DNA of 64,000 bases, taken from positions 62,001 through 126,000 of the forward strand of contig JANJXC010000038.1 of assembly GCA_024709225.1 (NCBI GenBank), read 5' to 3'. The DNA comes from Gammaproteobacteria bacterium (GTDB lineage Bacteria > Pseudomonadota > Gammaproteobacteria > Thiohalomonadales > Thiohalomonadaceae). Below the pieces are notes generated by a model. The model did no database searches, was not told where the DNA came from, and saw only the letters and a program-made list of their open reading frames with translations. Both the position numbers and the translations under genes were made by a program. The stretch's first letter is position 1. Each line of letters opens with the position of its first letter. Positions 19,359-26,911 of this stretch are shown piece by piece.

Positions 19359-20402
19359 ATGCGCACCGATCTTCACACCCTCACCGCCCAGGTGCAACAC
19401 AACTGCGACATTTCCGATGCGCAGCATGCCCGTAACTATTCGCTGTGCATCTATCTGCTCAAGATGCGCGAATACTTTCGCTGGGAAATGGGCTATGGCT
19501 ATGACGAGCGCCTTCCGGAAAAACAGCTCGGCGACTGGCTGATAGAGCGGGAGCGACTATGGGGCGAACTGGAGGAGCAGGATTATCACCCCATCGAACT
19601 GCATGCCGCACAGTTTGCGCCCTTCGAGCCGGAGGCGCTGAATGATCGGCTGTTGCCCGATGGGCTGGTCTACAGCGGCGGCTACGGCGGTCTGTCCAAG
19701 CCCCACTTTTTCCTCGCCGCACTGCATCGGGTGGAGGAACGCCACGGCCGGCGCATCCTGGTCACCGGCAAGGAATACGCGCGGGACCTCACCGCCCCGC
19801 CGGCGATGACGCTGGGGGGCGAAGTTTACGTCAGGCGCGAATCGCTGCGCCGCATGCTGTGGGAAAAGATCGAGGAGTGGCGCTGGCGGCGGCGGGAGAA
19901 TGCGATGGCACGGGCCATTGCCTTCTACCCGGTGGACAGCGCCCTGGAAAGTGCGCTCGACAGCATGACGGCGACGGAAACCGAGGCGGTGATCCTGCAC
20001 GAACTGGGCGAGGCAGAGGCCGGTGTCCTGTTCGGGCCTGCCTGGGAGCAGATGCTGAATGCCCTGTGGCACACGCGGGCGGAGCTGGCGGCCCGGGCGG
20101 TGCGTGACCATTTGGCCGATTGTCTGGTGACCCTGCCAACCCTCCTGAAGGAGGAGCGTGTCGCCTCCCTGCACTTCTACTTCGCCAATCTGAGCGGTAT
20201 GCGCCAGGTTCTGTTCCCGGCGTTGCAGGAGGCCTATCGGCAGTGGCAGGAGGGAAGCGGTCTTGACGTACTACACGACTGTATCCGTCGCGGCCAGAGC
20301 CATTGGCAGGCAGCCGGCAGCCGCCTGTTGCGGGCCTATGGCGATGACGACAACGGTGCCGCGGAGCGGCTCGATGCACTGCTGGACCAAATCACCCTGT
20401 AA
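19359..20402 (+). CDS. Conserved hypothetical protein, 347 aa
   Basis: I use the ATG of MRTDLHTLTAQVQHNC; the much longer track frame overlaps the divergent gene. The protein is soluble, rich in Trp, Arg and Glu, with NYSLCIYLLKMREYFRW near the N-terminus, VYSGGYGGLSKPHFFLAAL in the middle and long helical segments after. It resembles no enzyme family I can name. NYSLCIYLLKMRE is distinctive enough for a database search. It converges on the cysteine-less DsrC paralogue across a strong terminator. A link to sulfur metabolism is only positional. Confidence 0.75.
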   Translation: MRTDLHTLTAQVQHNCDISDAQHARNYSLCIYLLKMREYFRWEMGYGYDERLPEKQLGDWLIERERLWGELEEQDYHPIELHAAQFAPFEPEALNDRLLPDGLVYSGGYGGLSKPHFFLAALHRVEERHGRRILVTGKEYARDLTAPPAMTLGGEVYVRRESLRRMLWEKIEEWRWRRRENAMARAIAFYPVDSALESALDSMTATETEAVILHELGEAEAGVLFGPAWEQMLNALWHTRAELAARAVRDHLADCLVTLPTLLKEERVASLHFYFANLSGMRQVLFPALQEAYRQWQEGSGLDVLHDCIRRGQSHWQAAGSRLLRAYGDDDNGAAERLDALLDQITL

Positions 20403-20436
20403 AAACGACGACGCCCGCAGCAGCGGGCGTCGTTGT
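20401..20436 (-). terminator. Rho-independent terminator of the leftward DsrC-paralogue operon
   Basis: An 11-bp perfect stem (ACGACGCCCGC with its complement), extended by a wobble and two more pairs, closed by an AGCA loop. On the minus strand it is followed by TTTTT (20405-20401), so it terminates the leftward operon; it may also act on the convergent gene. Confidence 0.85.
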
Positions 20437-20450
20437 GAGGCAGAAGCCGA

Positions 20451-20789
20451 TTAATAGCCGCCCTTGCGCCGCGTCTCCGGCAGGCCGGCGATCTTGGTGG
20501 CCTGCTTGGAGGGCTGCATGGGGAACAGCTCGTACAGGGCCTTGGCCTCGATCTTCTCGCCCCACTTGTCGGACATCGCCTTGACGATGTTGCGATCATT
20601 GGGCTGGTTGCCGCCGTTGTTCAGGTATTCGTCGCGCAGGTAGTTGATCAGGTCCCAGGACTTTTCGGTCAGGGTTACCTTCTCGACCTCGGCGATGGCC
20701 TTGGCCACATCCTCGTTCCAGTCTTCCAGATTTTCCAGATACCCGTTGGCGTTGGCCGCGATGGTCTTGCCGTTTACTTCGTAGGACAT
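20451..20789 (-). CDS. DsrC/TusE-family paralogue lacking both redox cysteines (RspA-like)
   Basis: A 112-residue DsrC-family protein (YEVNGKTIAANANGYLENL, DWNEDVAKAIAEVE, LINYLRDEYLNNGG, LYELFPMQPSKQATKI). The mobile C-terminal arm ends in AGLPETRRKGGY. Aligned with the true DsrC of this window, the penultimate-region cysteine is Thr and the terminal cysteine is Lys, so it cannot carry a persulfide or trisulfide there. Such cysteine-less homologues have been grouped as RspA and proposed to be regulatory. It is last in a leftward operon with the Cas6-like gene and is followed by a terminator. Confidence 0.88.
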   Translation of the reverse strand: MSYEVNGKTIAANANGYLENLEDWNEDVAKAIAEVEKVTLTEKSWDLINYLRDEYLNNGGNQPNDRNIVKAMSDKWGEKIEAKALYELFPMQPSKQATKIAGLPETRRKGGY

Positions 20790-20834
20790 GCTGCTCTCTC
20801 CTTCAAGTTGTTTCTAGATTTAAGACGTAACTTG

Positions 20835-21512
20835 TTATTCCGAATTAACTTTATTGATAGATTTGTGAGCAATAAACAGCCCGCAGCCGAGGCTGCGATG
20901 CGGTCCCAGCCCCCGCTCCTGCAAGGTCACGGCATCGGGTGGGGACAGGTCCGCCACCATTAGGCTGCGCACATGGATCGGGCCGTCGGGGGTGTCGAAA
21001 TAGTGCGGCTTACCCGCCAGCACCTTCTTGAACTGCACCCCCATGGCGCGCATCTGCTGCACGGCATCGGCAATGAACTGCTCCTCGTCCTGCCCGGCAG
21101 GCACCGCAATGTAGCGCGCGTACAGCGTAGCGACCGGGCTGAGGGGAACCAGCTTTGCCTCGCCTACCACCAGGGTGTTGCCGGCGATGTCGAGGGTCTG
21201 GCCGCTCAGGGCACGTGCATTTTCCACTCTATCCCGGGCCAGACGCAAGACAAGACGCGTACGTCGTGACAGGTGCAACAGCGCGAAGGCATGGGAGGGC
21301 CGCTCCCAGCCATTGCCGGAGTCGGCCACGTGGATCAGGTGCAGGCCGTCGCTGGGCTCGTCGCCGAACCAGGGCAGCACGCCGCGAATGGCGGTGGACA
21401 GGGCGTAGGCATGATCCACCGGCAGGGTGCGGCAGTCGATGTGAAACGACACATCGACCACCGCCTCCGGTACGGTGAAGAATTCCTTTTGTACGTCCTC
21501 TTGCCAAAACAT
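20835..21512 (-). CDS. Orphan Cas6/Cmx6-like (type I-MYXAN) protein
   Basis: A 225-residue RAMP-fold protein resembling Cas6/Cmx6, the endoribonuclease that cuts CRISPR precursor RNA. Matching features are LPVDHAYALSTAIRGVLPW near the N-terminus, LSRRTRLVLRLARDRVENA, LSGQTLDIAGNTLVVGEAKL and SLMVADLSPPDAVTLQERGL. The C-terminal glycine-rich loop GLGPHRSLGCGLFIAHK follows. The start is ATG at MFWQEDVQ, 4 bp after the upstream stop. There is no CRISPR array or other cas gene in the window. Its operon partners are a DsrC paralogue and two unknown proteins, divergent from dsrA. Activity is inferred from family only; a catalytic residue is not certain. Confidence 0.8.
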   Translation of the reverse strand: MFWQEDVQKEFFTVPEAVVDVSFHIDCRTLPVDHAYALSTAIRGVLPWFGDEPSDGLHLIHVADSGNGWERPSHAFALLHLSRRTRLVLRLARDRVENARALSGQTLDIAGNTLVVGEAKLVPLSPVATLYARYIAVPAGQDEEQFIADAVQQMRAMGVQFKKVLAGKPHYFDTPDGPIHVRSLMVADLSPPDAVTLQERGLGPHRSLGCGLFIAHKSINKVNSE

Positions 21513-21516
21513 GGTT

Positions 21517-22233
21517 TCAGTCCGCCGGCAGCTCGTTGCGCAGGGCGTCGCGATCGTACCACCAGGCATCGGGTACCAGTACATCCAGCAGCTTGCCGAG
21601 GCGCGGCAGGAACTTGGCCGGGTCGTTCAGCTCCAAGCGCTCCACCCAGAAATCGAAGATGTCCTTGTTATCCACCACCTCGCTGTGCTTCTTGGCCACC
21701 TCGGCCAGCATGCCGGCGGTAAAGAACTTCAGGTCCTCGCGCTGTTTGCCGGTGGCACGCAGTTCCACCAGGTAGGCGGCCGTCGCCGCGGGTATGGCGG
21801 CGGCGTCGGCCTTGGGCGGGGTCTCCTCCACCAGGTGCTTGAGCATCAGTACCGACAGCTCCGGGTCGATGGGATAGGTCACCGCCAGCCAGATGCCATG
21901 GGCCAGGGCCTTGATGCCATCATCCCGCTCGGACTGATAGATGATGTCGCAGGCCTGCACCGCCTGTTCCCACAGGCGCGCGCCCAGCGCCTGGCCGAAG
22001 CAGTCATGACCCAGCTGCCAGGCGTCGTCGCGCCGCTCCAGGTCGAGCAGGATATAGCCGATATCGTTGCGCAGGGTCAGCCGCTGTGCCAGCGGGGCAG
22101 CGGCTGGCAATGCGGCCAGCTCGGCCTCCAATTGTGCCAGACGGGCCTCCTCCGCCTGCTTCGGACGGAGGGCGTCGGAGGCGCATTCGGCCTCGCCTTG
22201 CACGGCTTCGTTTTCCAGTTGCAGATATTTCAC
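21517..22233 (-). CDS. Hypothetical protein, 238 aa, in the Cas6-like operon
   Basis: A soluble alpha-helical protein beginning MKYLQLENEAVQGEAE. A charged coiled-coil-like stretch (PKQAEEARLAQLEAELAAL) leads into helical segments such as LRNDIGYILLDLERRDDAW and ALAHGIWLAVTYPIDPELS that recall TPR-like repeats. The C-terminal part has DIFDFWVERLELNDPAKFLPRLG. No enzyme motif is seen. It lies 4 bp before the Cas6-like gene and 31 bp after a 59-residue gene, so it is clearly co-transcribed. Function unknown; a scaffold role is one possibility. Confidence 0.78.
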   Translation of the reverse strand: MKYLQLENEAVQGEAECASDALRPKQAEEARLAQLEAELAALPAAAPLAQRLTLRNDIGYILLDLERRDDAWQLGHDCFGQALGARLWEQAVQACDIIYQSERDDGIKALAHGIWLAVTYPIDPELSVLMLKHLVEETPPKADAAAIPAATAAYLVELRATGKQREDLKFFTAGMLAEVAKKHSEVVDNKDIFDFWVERLELNDPAKFLPRLGKLLDVLVPDAWWYDRDALRNELPAD

Positions 22234-22264
22234 ATCGCGATCCCGTGGTTGTGCCGAGGCAGTG

Positions 22265-22444
22265 TCAGGAGGTAAAGGCGGCTTCCAGCCGATCTTCCCA
22301 GTTTTCCGGGGTGTTTTCGTAGGTGGGCTTGACGTCGATGCGGAAAAACATCTCCCCCTTGGCGCGCTGGCGAACCACCTCGATGAGGTCTTCGAAGTCG
22401 TCCAGCTGGGGGTTCTGGATCATGATCTCGCTCAGATAAAGCAT
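22265..22444 (-). CDS. Small hypothetical protein, 59 aa, first gene of the Cas6-like operon
   Basis: An acidic small protein (MLYLSEIMIQNPQLDDFEDL ... NTPENWEDRLEAAFTS). The ATG at MLYLSEI is preceded by GGCGAGG at good spacing; the track start is a TTG five codons upstream. It is the promoter-proximal gene of the leftward operon facing dsrA. No domain is recognised. The conserved-looking MIQNPQLDDFEDL segment would be the handle for a search. Confidence 0.68.
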   Translation of the reverse strand: MLYLSEIMIQNPQLDDFEDLIEVVRQRAKGEMFFRIDVKPTYENTPENWEDRLEAAFTS

Positions 22445-22965
22445 CGCTTGCCTCGCCAACCGGTTAACTTTATATAGGTGTGCCTATATGTGTGGCACCT
22501 ACCGCGGTCCTTCAAGGGCCGGATAGTTAAGAGAATCGCTATGTAATGATATTGAACCCCATGCCGGGCACGTGGACAAGCCTGATTTTGTCCTGACACT
22601 CGCACCATGACGGCGCCCGCAACGTTTCCTTATAACTTATATACAACATTAGAAAGAAACCGCATCCAATTGATTATTATCAGTTAATAGCTTAACTTAT
22701 ACCACTATAACCCATACTGCGAAGGCGTTTTGTATATCCCATTCAGGATAGGCATCCCCCACCCCTCCCCCCCATCGGAAGGATACTTCGCTTCATTATG
22801 AACTTCTAAACTTCGCGCCATGTTGGAAAGGACCATCCGGTTTCGTCCTCTTCAGACAGGTAGTTGTGCCCGGTGCCGCCACACGTCGCCGGGCCAGATG
22901 GACGGCCAAGGTACCCTCCTCCGGCCGCCCCGAAACCCCACAGATCTCTGACGGGAGAATGACTA
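22445..22965. promoter_or_regulatory. 521-bp divergent control region between the Cas6-like operon and dsrA
   Basis: No gene is seen. The left third holds the dyad ATATAGG-TGTG-CCTATAT. The middle (about 22620-22720) is strikingly AT-rich for this genome (TTATAACTTATATACAAC, TTAACTTATACCACTATAAC) and is the likeliest promoter site, but no single -35/-10 pair stands out. The right part near dsrA is GC-rich and forms a leader of up to 200 nt. There are no CRISPR-like repeats. Confidence 0.6.
22472..22489. promoter_or_regulatory. Candidate operator palindrome upstream of the Cas6-like operon
   Basis: Perfect 7-bp arms ATATAGG/CCTATAT around TGTG, 28 bp upstream of the 59-residue gene. Position and symmetry suit a dimeric repressor site, but no cognate regulator is identified. 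Confidence 0.4.
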
Positions 22966-24222
22966 ATGGCTACTAAGATGCATAAAACCCCGATGCTGGA
23001 CCAGCTGGAGAGCGGCCCGTGGCCGTCCTTCGTGACCGGCCTGAAGCGCCTGGCTACCGATGAAGGCAAGCCTTACGCCGACATGATGAAGGACCTGCTC
23101 GGTCAGCTGGAAACTTCCTACACCACCCGCAAGGGCTACTGGAAGGGTGGTACCGTAGGTGTGGTCGGTTACGGCGGCGGCGTCATTCCCCGCTTCACCG
23201 AGCTGCACGACGAGAACAAGAAGCCCCTGTTCCCGAAGGCTGCCGAGTTCCATACCCTGCGTATCATGCCGCCGGCCGGCATGCACTACACCACCGACAT
23301 CATGCGCAAGTTCTGCGACGTGTGGGACAAGTACGGCTCCGGCCTGATTGCCTTCCACGGCCAGTCCGGCGACATCATGTTCCAGGGCTGCACCACCGAC
23401 AACGTCCAGCCGGCCTTCGACGAGCTGAACGAGATGGGCTTTGACCTGGGTGGCGCCGGCCCCGCCGTACGCACCGGTATGTCCTGCGTCGGTGCTGCGC
23501 GTTGCGAGCACTCCTGCGCCAACGAGCAGAAGATTCACCGTACCCTGGTGAACCGCTTCCTCGACGACATGCACCGTCCGGCCCTGCCGTACAAGTTCAA
23601 GTTCAAGGTCTCCGGCTGCCCCAACGACTGCATGAACTCCATCCAGCGCGCTGACCTGGCCACCATCGGCACCTGGCGCGACGACATGAAGGTCGACCAG
23701 GCCGAAGTGAAGAACTTCGTCAATGCCAAGGGCCGCAAGTACGTCATCGACAACGTCATCACCCGTTGCCCGACCCAGGCCCTGAGCCTGAACGACGACG
23801 ACACCCTGGCCGTGGACAACAAGAACTGCGTCCGCTGCATGCACTGCATCAACGTCATGACCAAGGCTCTGTCCCCCGGCGATGACAAGGGCGTTACCCT
23901 GCTGGTTGGCGGCAAGCGCACTCTGAAGATCGGCGATCTGATGGGCACCGTGGTGGTTCCCTTCATGAAGCTGGACACCGACGAGGACTACGAGGCCCTG
24001 GAAGAACTGGCCGGCAACATGATCGACTTCTTCGCCGAGAACGCTCTGGAGCACGAGCGTACCGGTGAGATGATCGAGCGTATCGGCCTGGTGAACTTCC
24101 TGGAAGGCATCGGTCTGGAGATCGATCCCAACATGATCACCAACCCGCGCATGAACCCCTATGTCCGCACCGATGGCTGGGACGAAGAGGCCCAGAAGTG
24201 GTTCGAGCGTAAGGCTGGCTAA
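22966..24222 (+). CDS. dsrA: Reverse-type dissimilatory sulfite reductase, alpha subunit
   Basis: The 418-residue alpha subunit of cytoplasmic DsrAB, which in this setting oxidises DsrC-bound sulfane sulfur to sulfite using siroheme-[4Fe-4S]. The cofactor cysteines are in SCVGAARCEHSC and SGCPNDCMNS, and a ferredoxin domain has CVRCMHCINV with RCPTQAL. The ATG follows GGGAGA. It is the first gene of dsrABEFHCMKLJOP, behind a long divergent control region. The oxidative direction is inferred from the accompanying dsrEFH and dsrL genes. Confidence 0.97.
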   Translation: MATKMHKTPMLDQLESGPWPSFVTGLKRLATDEGKPYADMMKDLLGQLETSYTTRKGYWKGGTVGVVGYGGGVIPRFTELHDENKKPLFPKAAEFHTLRIMPPAGMHYTTDIMRKFCDVWDKYGSGLIAFHGQSGDIMFQGCTTDNVQPAFDELNEMGFDLGGAGPAVRTGMSCVGAARCEHSCANEQKIHRTLVNRFLDDMHRPALPYKFKFKVSGCPNDCMNSIQRADLATIGTWRDDMKVDQAEVKNFVNAKGRKYVIDNVITRCPTQALSLNDDDTLAVDNKNCVRCMHCINVMTKALSPGDDKGVTLLVGGKRTLKIGDLMGTVVVPFMKLDTDEDYEALEELAGNMIDFFAENALEHERTGEMIERIGLVNFLEGIGLEIDPNMITNPRMNPYVRTDGWDEEAQKWFERKAG

Positions 24223-24243
24223 GCGGTCGGTCCAACGGCAATC

Positions 24244-24275
24244 GCGGGGCGTTCCGGGCAACCGGCACGCCCCGC
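24244..24275 (+). other. dsrA-dsrB intercistronic hairpin with GNRA loop
   Basis: A 9-bp stem GCGGGGCGT/ACGCCCCGC, one T-C mismatch, then four more pairs (CCGG/CCGG) closed by a GCAA tetraloop. No T-run follows, so it is an mRNA stabiliser or processing site rather than a terminator. Confidence 0.75.
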
Positions 24276-24318
24276 AAACTAAATAACGACGAATTTCTGA
24301 GTGTAATTGGAGGTAATT

Positions 24319-25389
24319 ATGTCTGCACCTCGCATGCCCATCGAGAGTGGTGTACCGGATCCGTTCCCGTATATGCACCCCACGCTGAAGAAGAACTTCG
24401 GCCAGTGGAAGTATCATGACCGTCCGCGCCCGGGCGTCCTGCACCACGTCGCCAAGAGCGGCGAAGAAGTCTGGACCGTGCGTGCCGGTACCCAGCGTCA
24501 GATGGACACCTACACCATCCGCAAGCTGATGGACATCGCCGACCAGTTCGCTGACGGCTATGTGCGCTTCACCATTCGTTCCAACATCGAGTACATGGTC
24601 ACCGACCAGAAGAAGGTCCAGCCGCTGATCGACAAGCTGCAGGCCGAAGGCTTCCCCGTCGGCGGTACCGGTAACTCCGTGTCCATGATCTCCCACACCC
24701 AGGGTTGGCTGCACTGCGACATCCCCGGCACCGACGCTTCCGGCGCCGTGAAGGCCCTGATGGATGAGCTGTACCACGAGTTCACCCACGAAGAGATGCC
24801 GAACCGTGTGCGTATGACCACCTCCTGCTGCCAGATCAACTGCGGCGGCCAGGGTGACATCGCCATCAACATCCAGCACACCAAGCCGCCCAAGATCAAC
24901 CACGATCTGGTCGCCAACGTGTGTGAGCGCCCGTCCGTTGTGGCCCGTTGCCCGGTTGCGGCCATCCGCCCGGCCATGGTCAACGGCAAGCCCTCGCTGG
25001 AAGTCGACGAGAAGAAGTGCATCTGCTGCGGCGCCTGCTTCCCGCCCTGCCCGCCGATGCAGATCAACGATCCGGAGCACTCCAAGCTGGCCATCTGGGT
25101 TGGCGGCAAGAACTCCAACGCCCGTTCCAAGCCGACCTTCCACAAGCTGGTCGCCGCTGGTATCCCGAACAACCCGCCGCGCTGGCCCGAAGCCGCCGCT
25201 GTGGTGAAGAACATCCTGGGTGCCTACAAGAAGGATGCCAAGGACTACGAGCGTATGAACGAGTGGATCGACCGTATCGGTTGGCCGCGCTTCTTCGAGC
25301 TGACCGGCCTGCCGTTCACCAAGTACCACATCGACAACTGGCGTGGTGGCCGCGTGAACCTCAACGCCTCTGCTCACATCCGCTTCTAA
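24319..25389 (+). CDS. dsrB: Reverse-type dissimilatory sulfite reductase, beta subunit
   Basis: The 356-residue partner of DsrA, carrying the catalytically active siroheme-[4Fe-4S] site. Motifs are TSCCQINCGGQGD for the cluster/siroheme cysteines and a ferredoxin insertion CICCGACFPPCPPMQ. Arginine-rich SNIEYMVT and VRMTTSCC regions suit sulfite binding. A strong ribosome site GGAGGTAATT precedes the ATG of MSAPRMP, so the track's upstream start was dropped. It is separated from dsrA by 96 bp containing a strong hairpin, and followed 24 bp later by dsrE. Confidence 0.97.
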   Translation: MSAPRMPIESGVPDPFPYMHPTLKKNFGQWKYHDRPRPGVLHHVAKSGEEVWTVRAGTQRQMDTYTIRKLMDIADQFADGYVRFTIRSNIEYMVTDQKKVQPLIDKLQAEGFPVGGTGNSVSMISHTQGWLHCDIPGTDASGAVKALMDELYHEFTHEEMPNRVRMTTSCCQINCGGQGDIAINIQHTKPPKINHDLVANVCERPSVVARCPVAAIRPAMVNGKPSLEVDEKKCICCGACFPPCPPMQINDPEHSKLAIWVGGKNSNARSKPTFHKLVAAGIPNNPPRWPEAAAVVKNILGAYKKDAKDYERMNEWIDRIGWPRFFELTGLPFTKYHIDNWRGGRVNLNASAHIRF

Positions 25390-25413
25390 GATACGGATAA
25401 AAGGAAGAGGTCA

Positions 25414-25806
25414 ATGAAGTTTACGATTCAGATCAACGAAGGCCCGTACACTCATCAGGCATCTGATACGGCGTACAACTTCGCCACGGCAGCACTGGCA
25501 GCAGGACACGAGATCTATCGCGTGTTCTTCTATCACGACGGCGTAAACAACGCGACCCGTCTGAGCACTCCGCCGCAGGATGATCGCAACGTGATCAACC
25601 GCTGGAGTGACCTGGCTGCCAAGCACAACCTTGATCTCGTCGTATGCGTAGCCGCGGCCCAGCGCCGCGGCATCGCTGACGCCGATGAGGCCAAGCGCAA
25701 TGGCAAGAACGCTGACAACATCGCTCCCGGCTTCCGGATCTCCGGTCTGGGCCAGCTGATCGAGGGCGGTATTCAGTCCGATCGCCTCGTCGTGTTTGGC
25801 GATTGA
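25414..25806 (+). CDS. dsrE: Sulfur-carrier protein DsrE
   Basis: A 130-residue subunit of the DsrE2F2H2 hexamer, a sulfurtransferase that passes persulfide sulfur to DsrC. The active cysteine lies in DLVVCVAAAQRRG at position 78, the same position as the catalytic Cys78 known from Allochromatium vinosum. The fold is set by KFTIQINEGPYTHQ and HDGVNNA. The ribosome site is AAGGAAGAGG. dsrF begins 16 bp later. Confidence 0.96.
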   Translation: MKFTIQINEGPYTHQASDTAYNFATAALAAGHEIYRVFFYHDGVNNATRLSTPPQDDRNVINRWSDLAAKHNLDLVVCVAAAQRRGIADADEAKRNGKNADNIAPGFRISGLGQLIEGGIQSDRLVVFGD

Positions 25807-25822
25807 TACGGGAGAGAGAGTG

Positions 25823-26212
25823 ATGAGTGACGAAGAAATGATGGAAGGCGGCGTGCAGAAGAAGTTCTGCTATGTAAACCGCACGGCTCCGTACGGCACG
25901 GTTTATGCGCTGGAATCCCTGGAAGTGGTGCTGATCGGTGCCGCCTTCGAGCAGGACGTCTCCGTGATCTTTATGGACGACGGCGTGTTCCAGCTCACCA
26001 AGGGGCAGGATACGGCCGGCATCGGCATGAAGAATTTCTCCCCCACCTACCGTGCGCTCGAGATGTACGACGTTGAAAAACTGTACGTCTCCAAGGAGTC
26101 GCTGGAAGCACGTGGCCTGAGCGAAGACGACCTGCTGGTGGACGTCGAAGTGAAGACTGCGGCTGAAATCCGCGACCTTATGGAAGAGCAGGACGTAATC
26201 CTGACCTTTTAA
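25823..26212 (+). CDS. dsrF: Sulfurtransferase complex subunit DsrF
   Basis: A 129-residue structural subunit of DsrEFH. The ATG of MSDEEMMEGG follows GGAGAGAGAG; the longer track start overlaps dsrE. Family segments include KFCYVNRTAPYGTVYALE, VIFMDDGVFQLTKGQDT and YDVEKLYVSKESLEARGL. It lacks a conserved active cysteine equivalent to that of DsrE. Its position between dsrE and dsrH matches sulfur oxidisers and is absent from sulfate reducers. Confidence 0.95.
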   Translation: MSDEEMMEGGVQKKFCYVNRTAPYGTVYALESLEVVLIGAAFEQDVSVIFMDDGVFQLTKGQDTAGIGMKNFSPTYRALEMYDVEKLYVSKESLEARGLSEDDLLVDVEVKTAAEIRDLMEEQDVILTF

Positions 26213-26226
26213 CCGGGGAAAACGAA

Positions 26227-26526
26227 ATGCTGCATACCGTAAACAAGTCGCCGTTTCAGAAGAACACCTTTGAAAGCTGCATCAAGCACGCTGCAAAAGG
26301 CAGCGCCGTCCTGTTGATCGAGGATGGCGTTTACGCTGCACTGAAGGACTCCGCTGTGTCCGCCAAAGTGCAGCAGGCCATGGGTGATATCACCTTTTAT
26401 GCCCTGGAGCCGGACGTCAACGCCCGTGGTCTGAAGGGTAAAGTGATGGATGGTATCAATCTGGTCGATTACGCCGGGTTTGTTGACCTGACCGTCAAGT
26501 TTGATCGTGTTCAATCCTGGCTGTAA
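26227..26526 (+). CDS. dsrH: Sulfurtransferase complex subunit DsrH
   Basis: A 99-residue DsrH/TusB-type subunit of DsrEFH. Its single cysteine at residue 18 (NTFESCIKHAAKG) corresponds to the reactive cysteine of DsrH. VLLIEDGVYAAL and a terminal VDLTVKFDRVQSWL complete the family pattern. It starts 15 bp after dsrF and precedes dsrC by 39 bp. Confidence 0.95.
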   Translation: MLHTVNKSPFQKNTFESCIKHAAKGSAVLLIEDGVYAALKDSAVSAKVQQAMGDITFYALEPDVNARGLKGKVMDGINLVDYAGFVDLTVKFDRVQSWL

Positions 26527-26565
26527 GCCTGTTCATTCAATCCAACTGATTGAGGAGATAATGTC

Positions 26566-26901
26566 ATGGGTACTATGACTGCTGGTGGTAAGACTGTAGA
26601 AGTCGATGAGGAAGGTTACCTGGTCAACATCAACGACTGGAACCGCGATATCGCTGTGGAGCTGGCCAAGTCCGAGAACGTCGAGATGACCGACTCCCAC
26701 TGGGAAGTGATCGACTTCCTGCGCGAGTACTACAACGAGTACCAGATCGCTCCGGCCGTTCGCGTTCTGACCAAGGCCATCGGCAAGAAGCTTGGCCCTG
26801 AGAAGGGCAACAGCAAGTACCTGTACGAGCTGTTCCCGTACGGTCCCGCCAAGCAGGCCTGTAAGATCGGTGGCCTGCCGAAGCCGACCGGCTGCATCTA
26901 A
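26566..26901 (+). CDS. dsrC: Sulfur carrier and DsrAB partner DsrC
   Basis: A 111-residue soluble protein whose C-terminal arm carries substrate sulfur into DsrAB. Both redox cysteines are present in KQACKIGGLPKPTGCI, at positions 99 and 110, eleven residues apart as in canonical DsrC. The fold is recognisable from GKTVEVDEEGYLVNINDW and LREYYNEYQIAPAVR. A GAGGAG ribosome site precedes it. A terminator-like hairpin follows, which would allow higher expression of dsrC than of the membrane-complex genes downstream. Confidence 0.97.
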   Translation: MGTMTAGGKTVEVDEEGYLVNINDWNRDIAVELAKSENVEMTDSHWEVIDFLREYYNEYQIAPAVRVLTKAIGKKLGPEKGNSKYLYELFPYGPAKQACKIGGLPKPTGCI

Positions 26902-26911
26902 AGCTGCGCCT

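Noticed and set aside
20403-22965. CRISPR array expected from the Cas6-like gene
   Set aside because: I looked through the operon flanks and its promoter region and found no regularly spaced direct repeats.
22963-25377. 804-aa minus-strand ORF
   Set aside because: Antisense of dsrA and dsrB with no recognisable motif.
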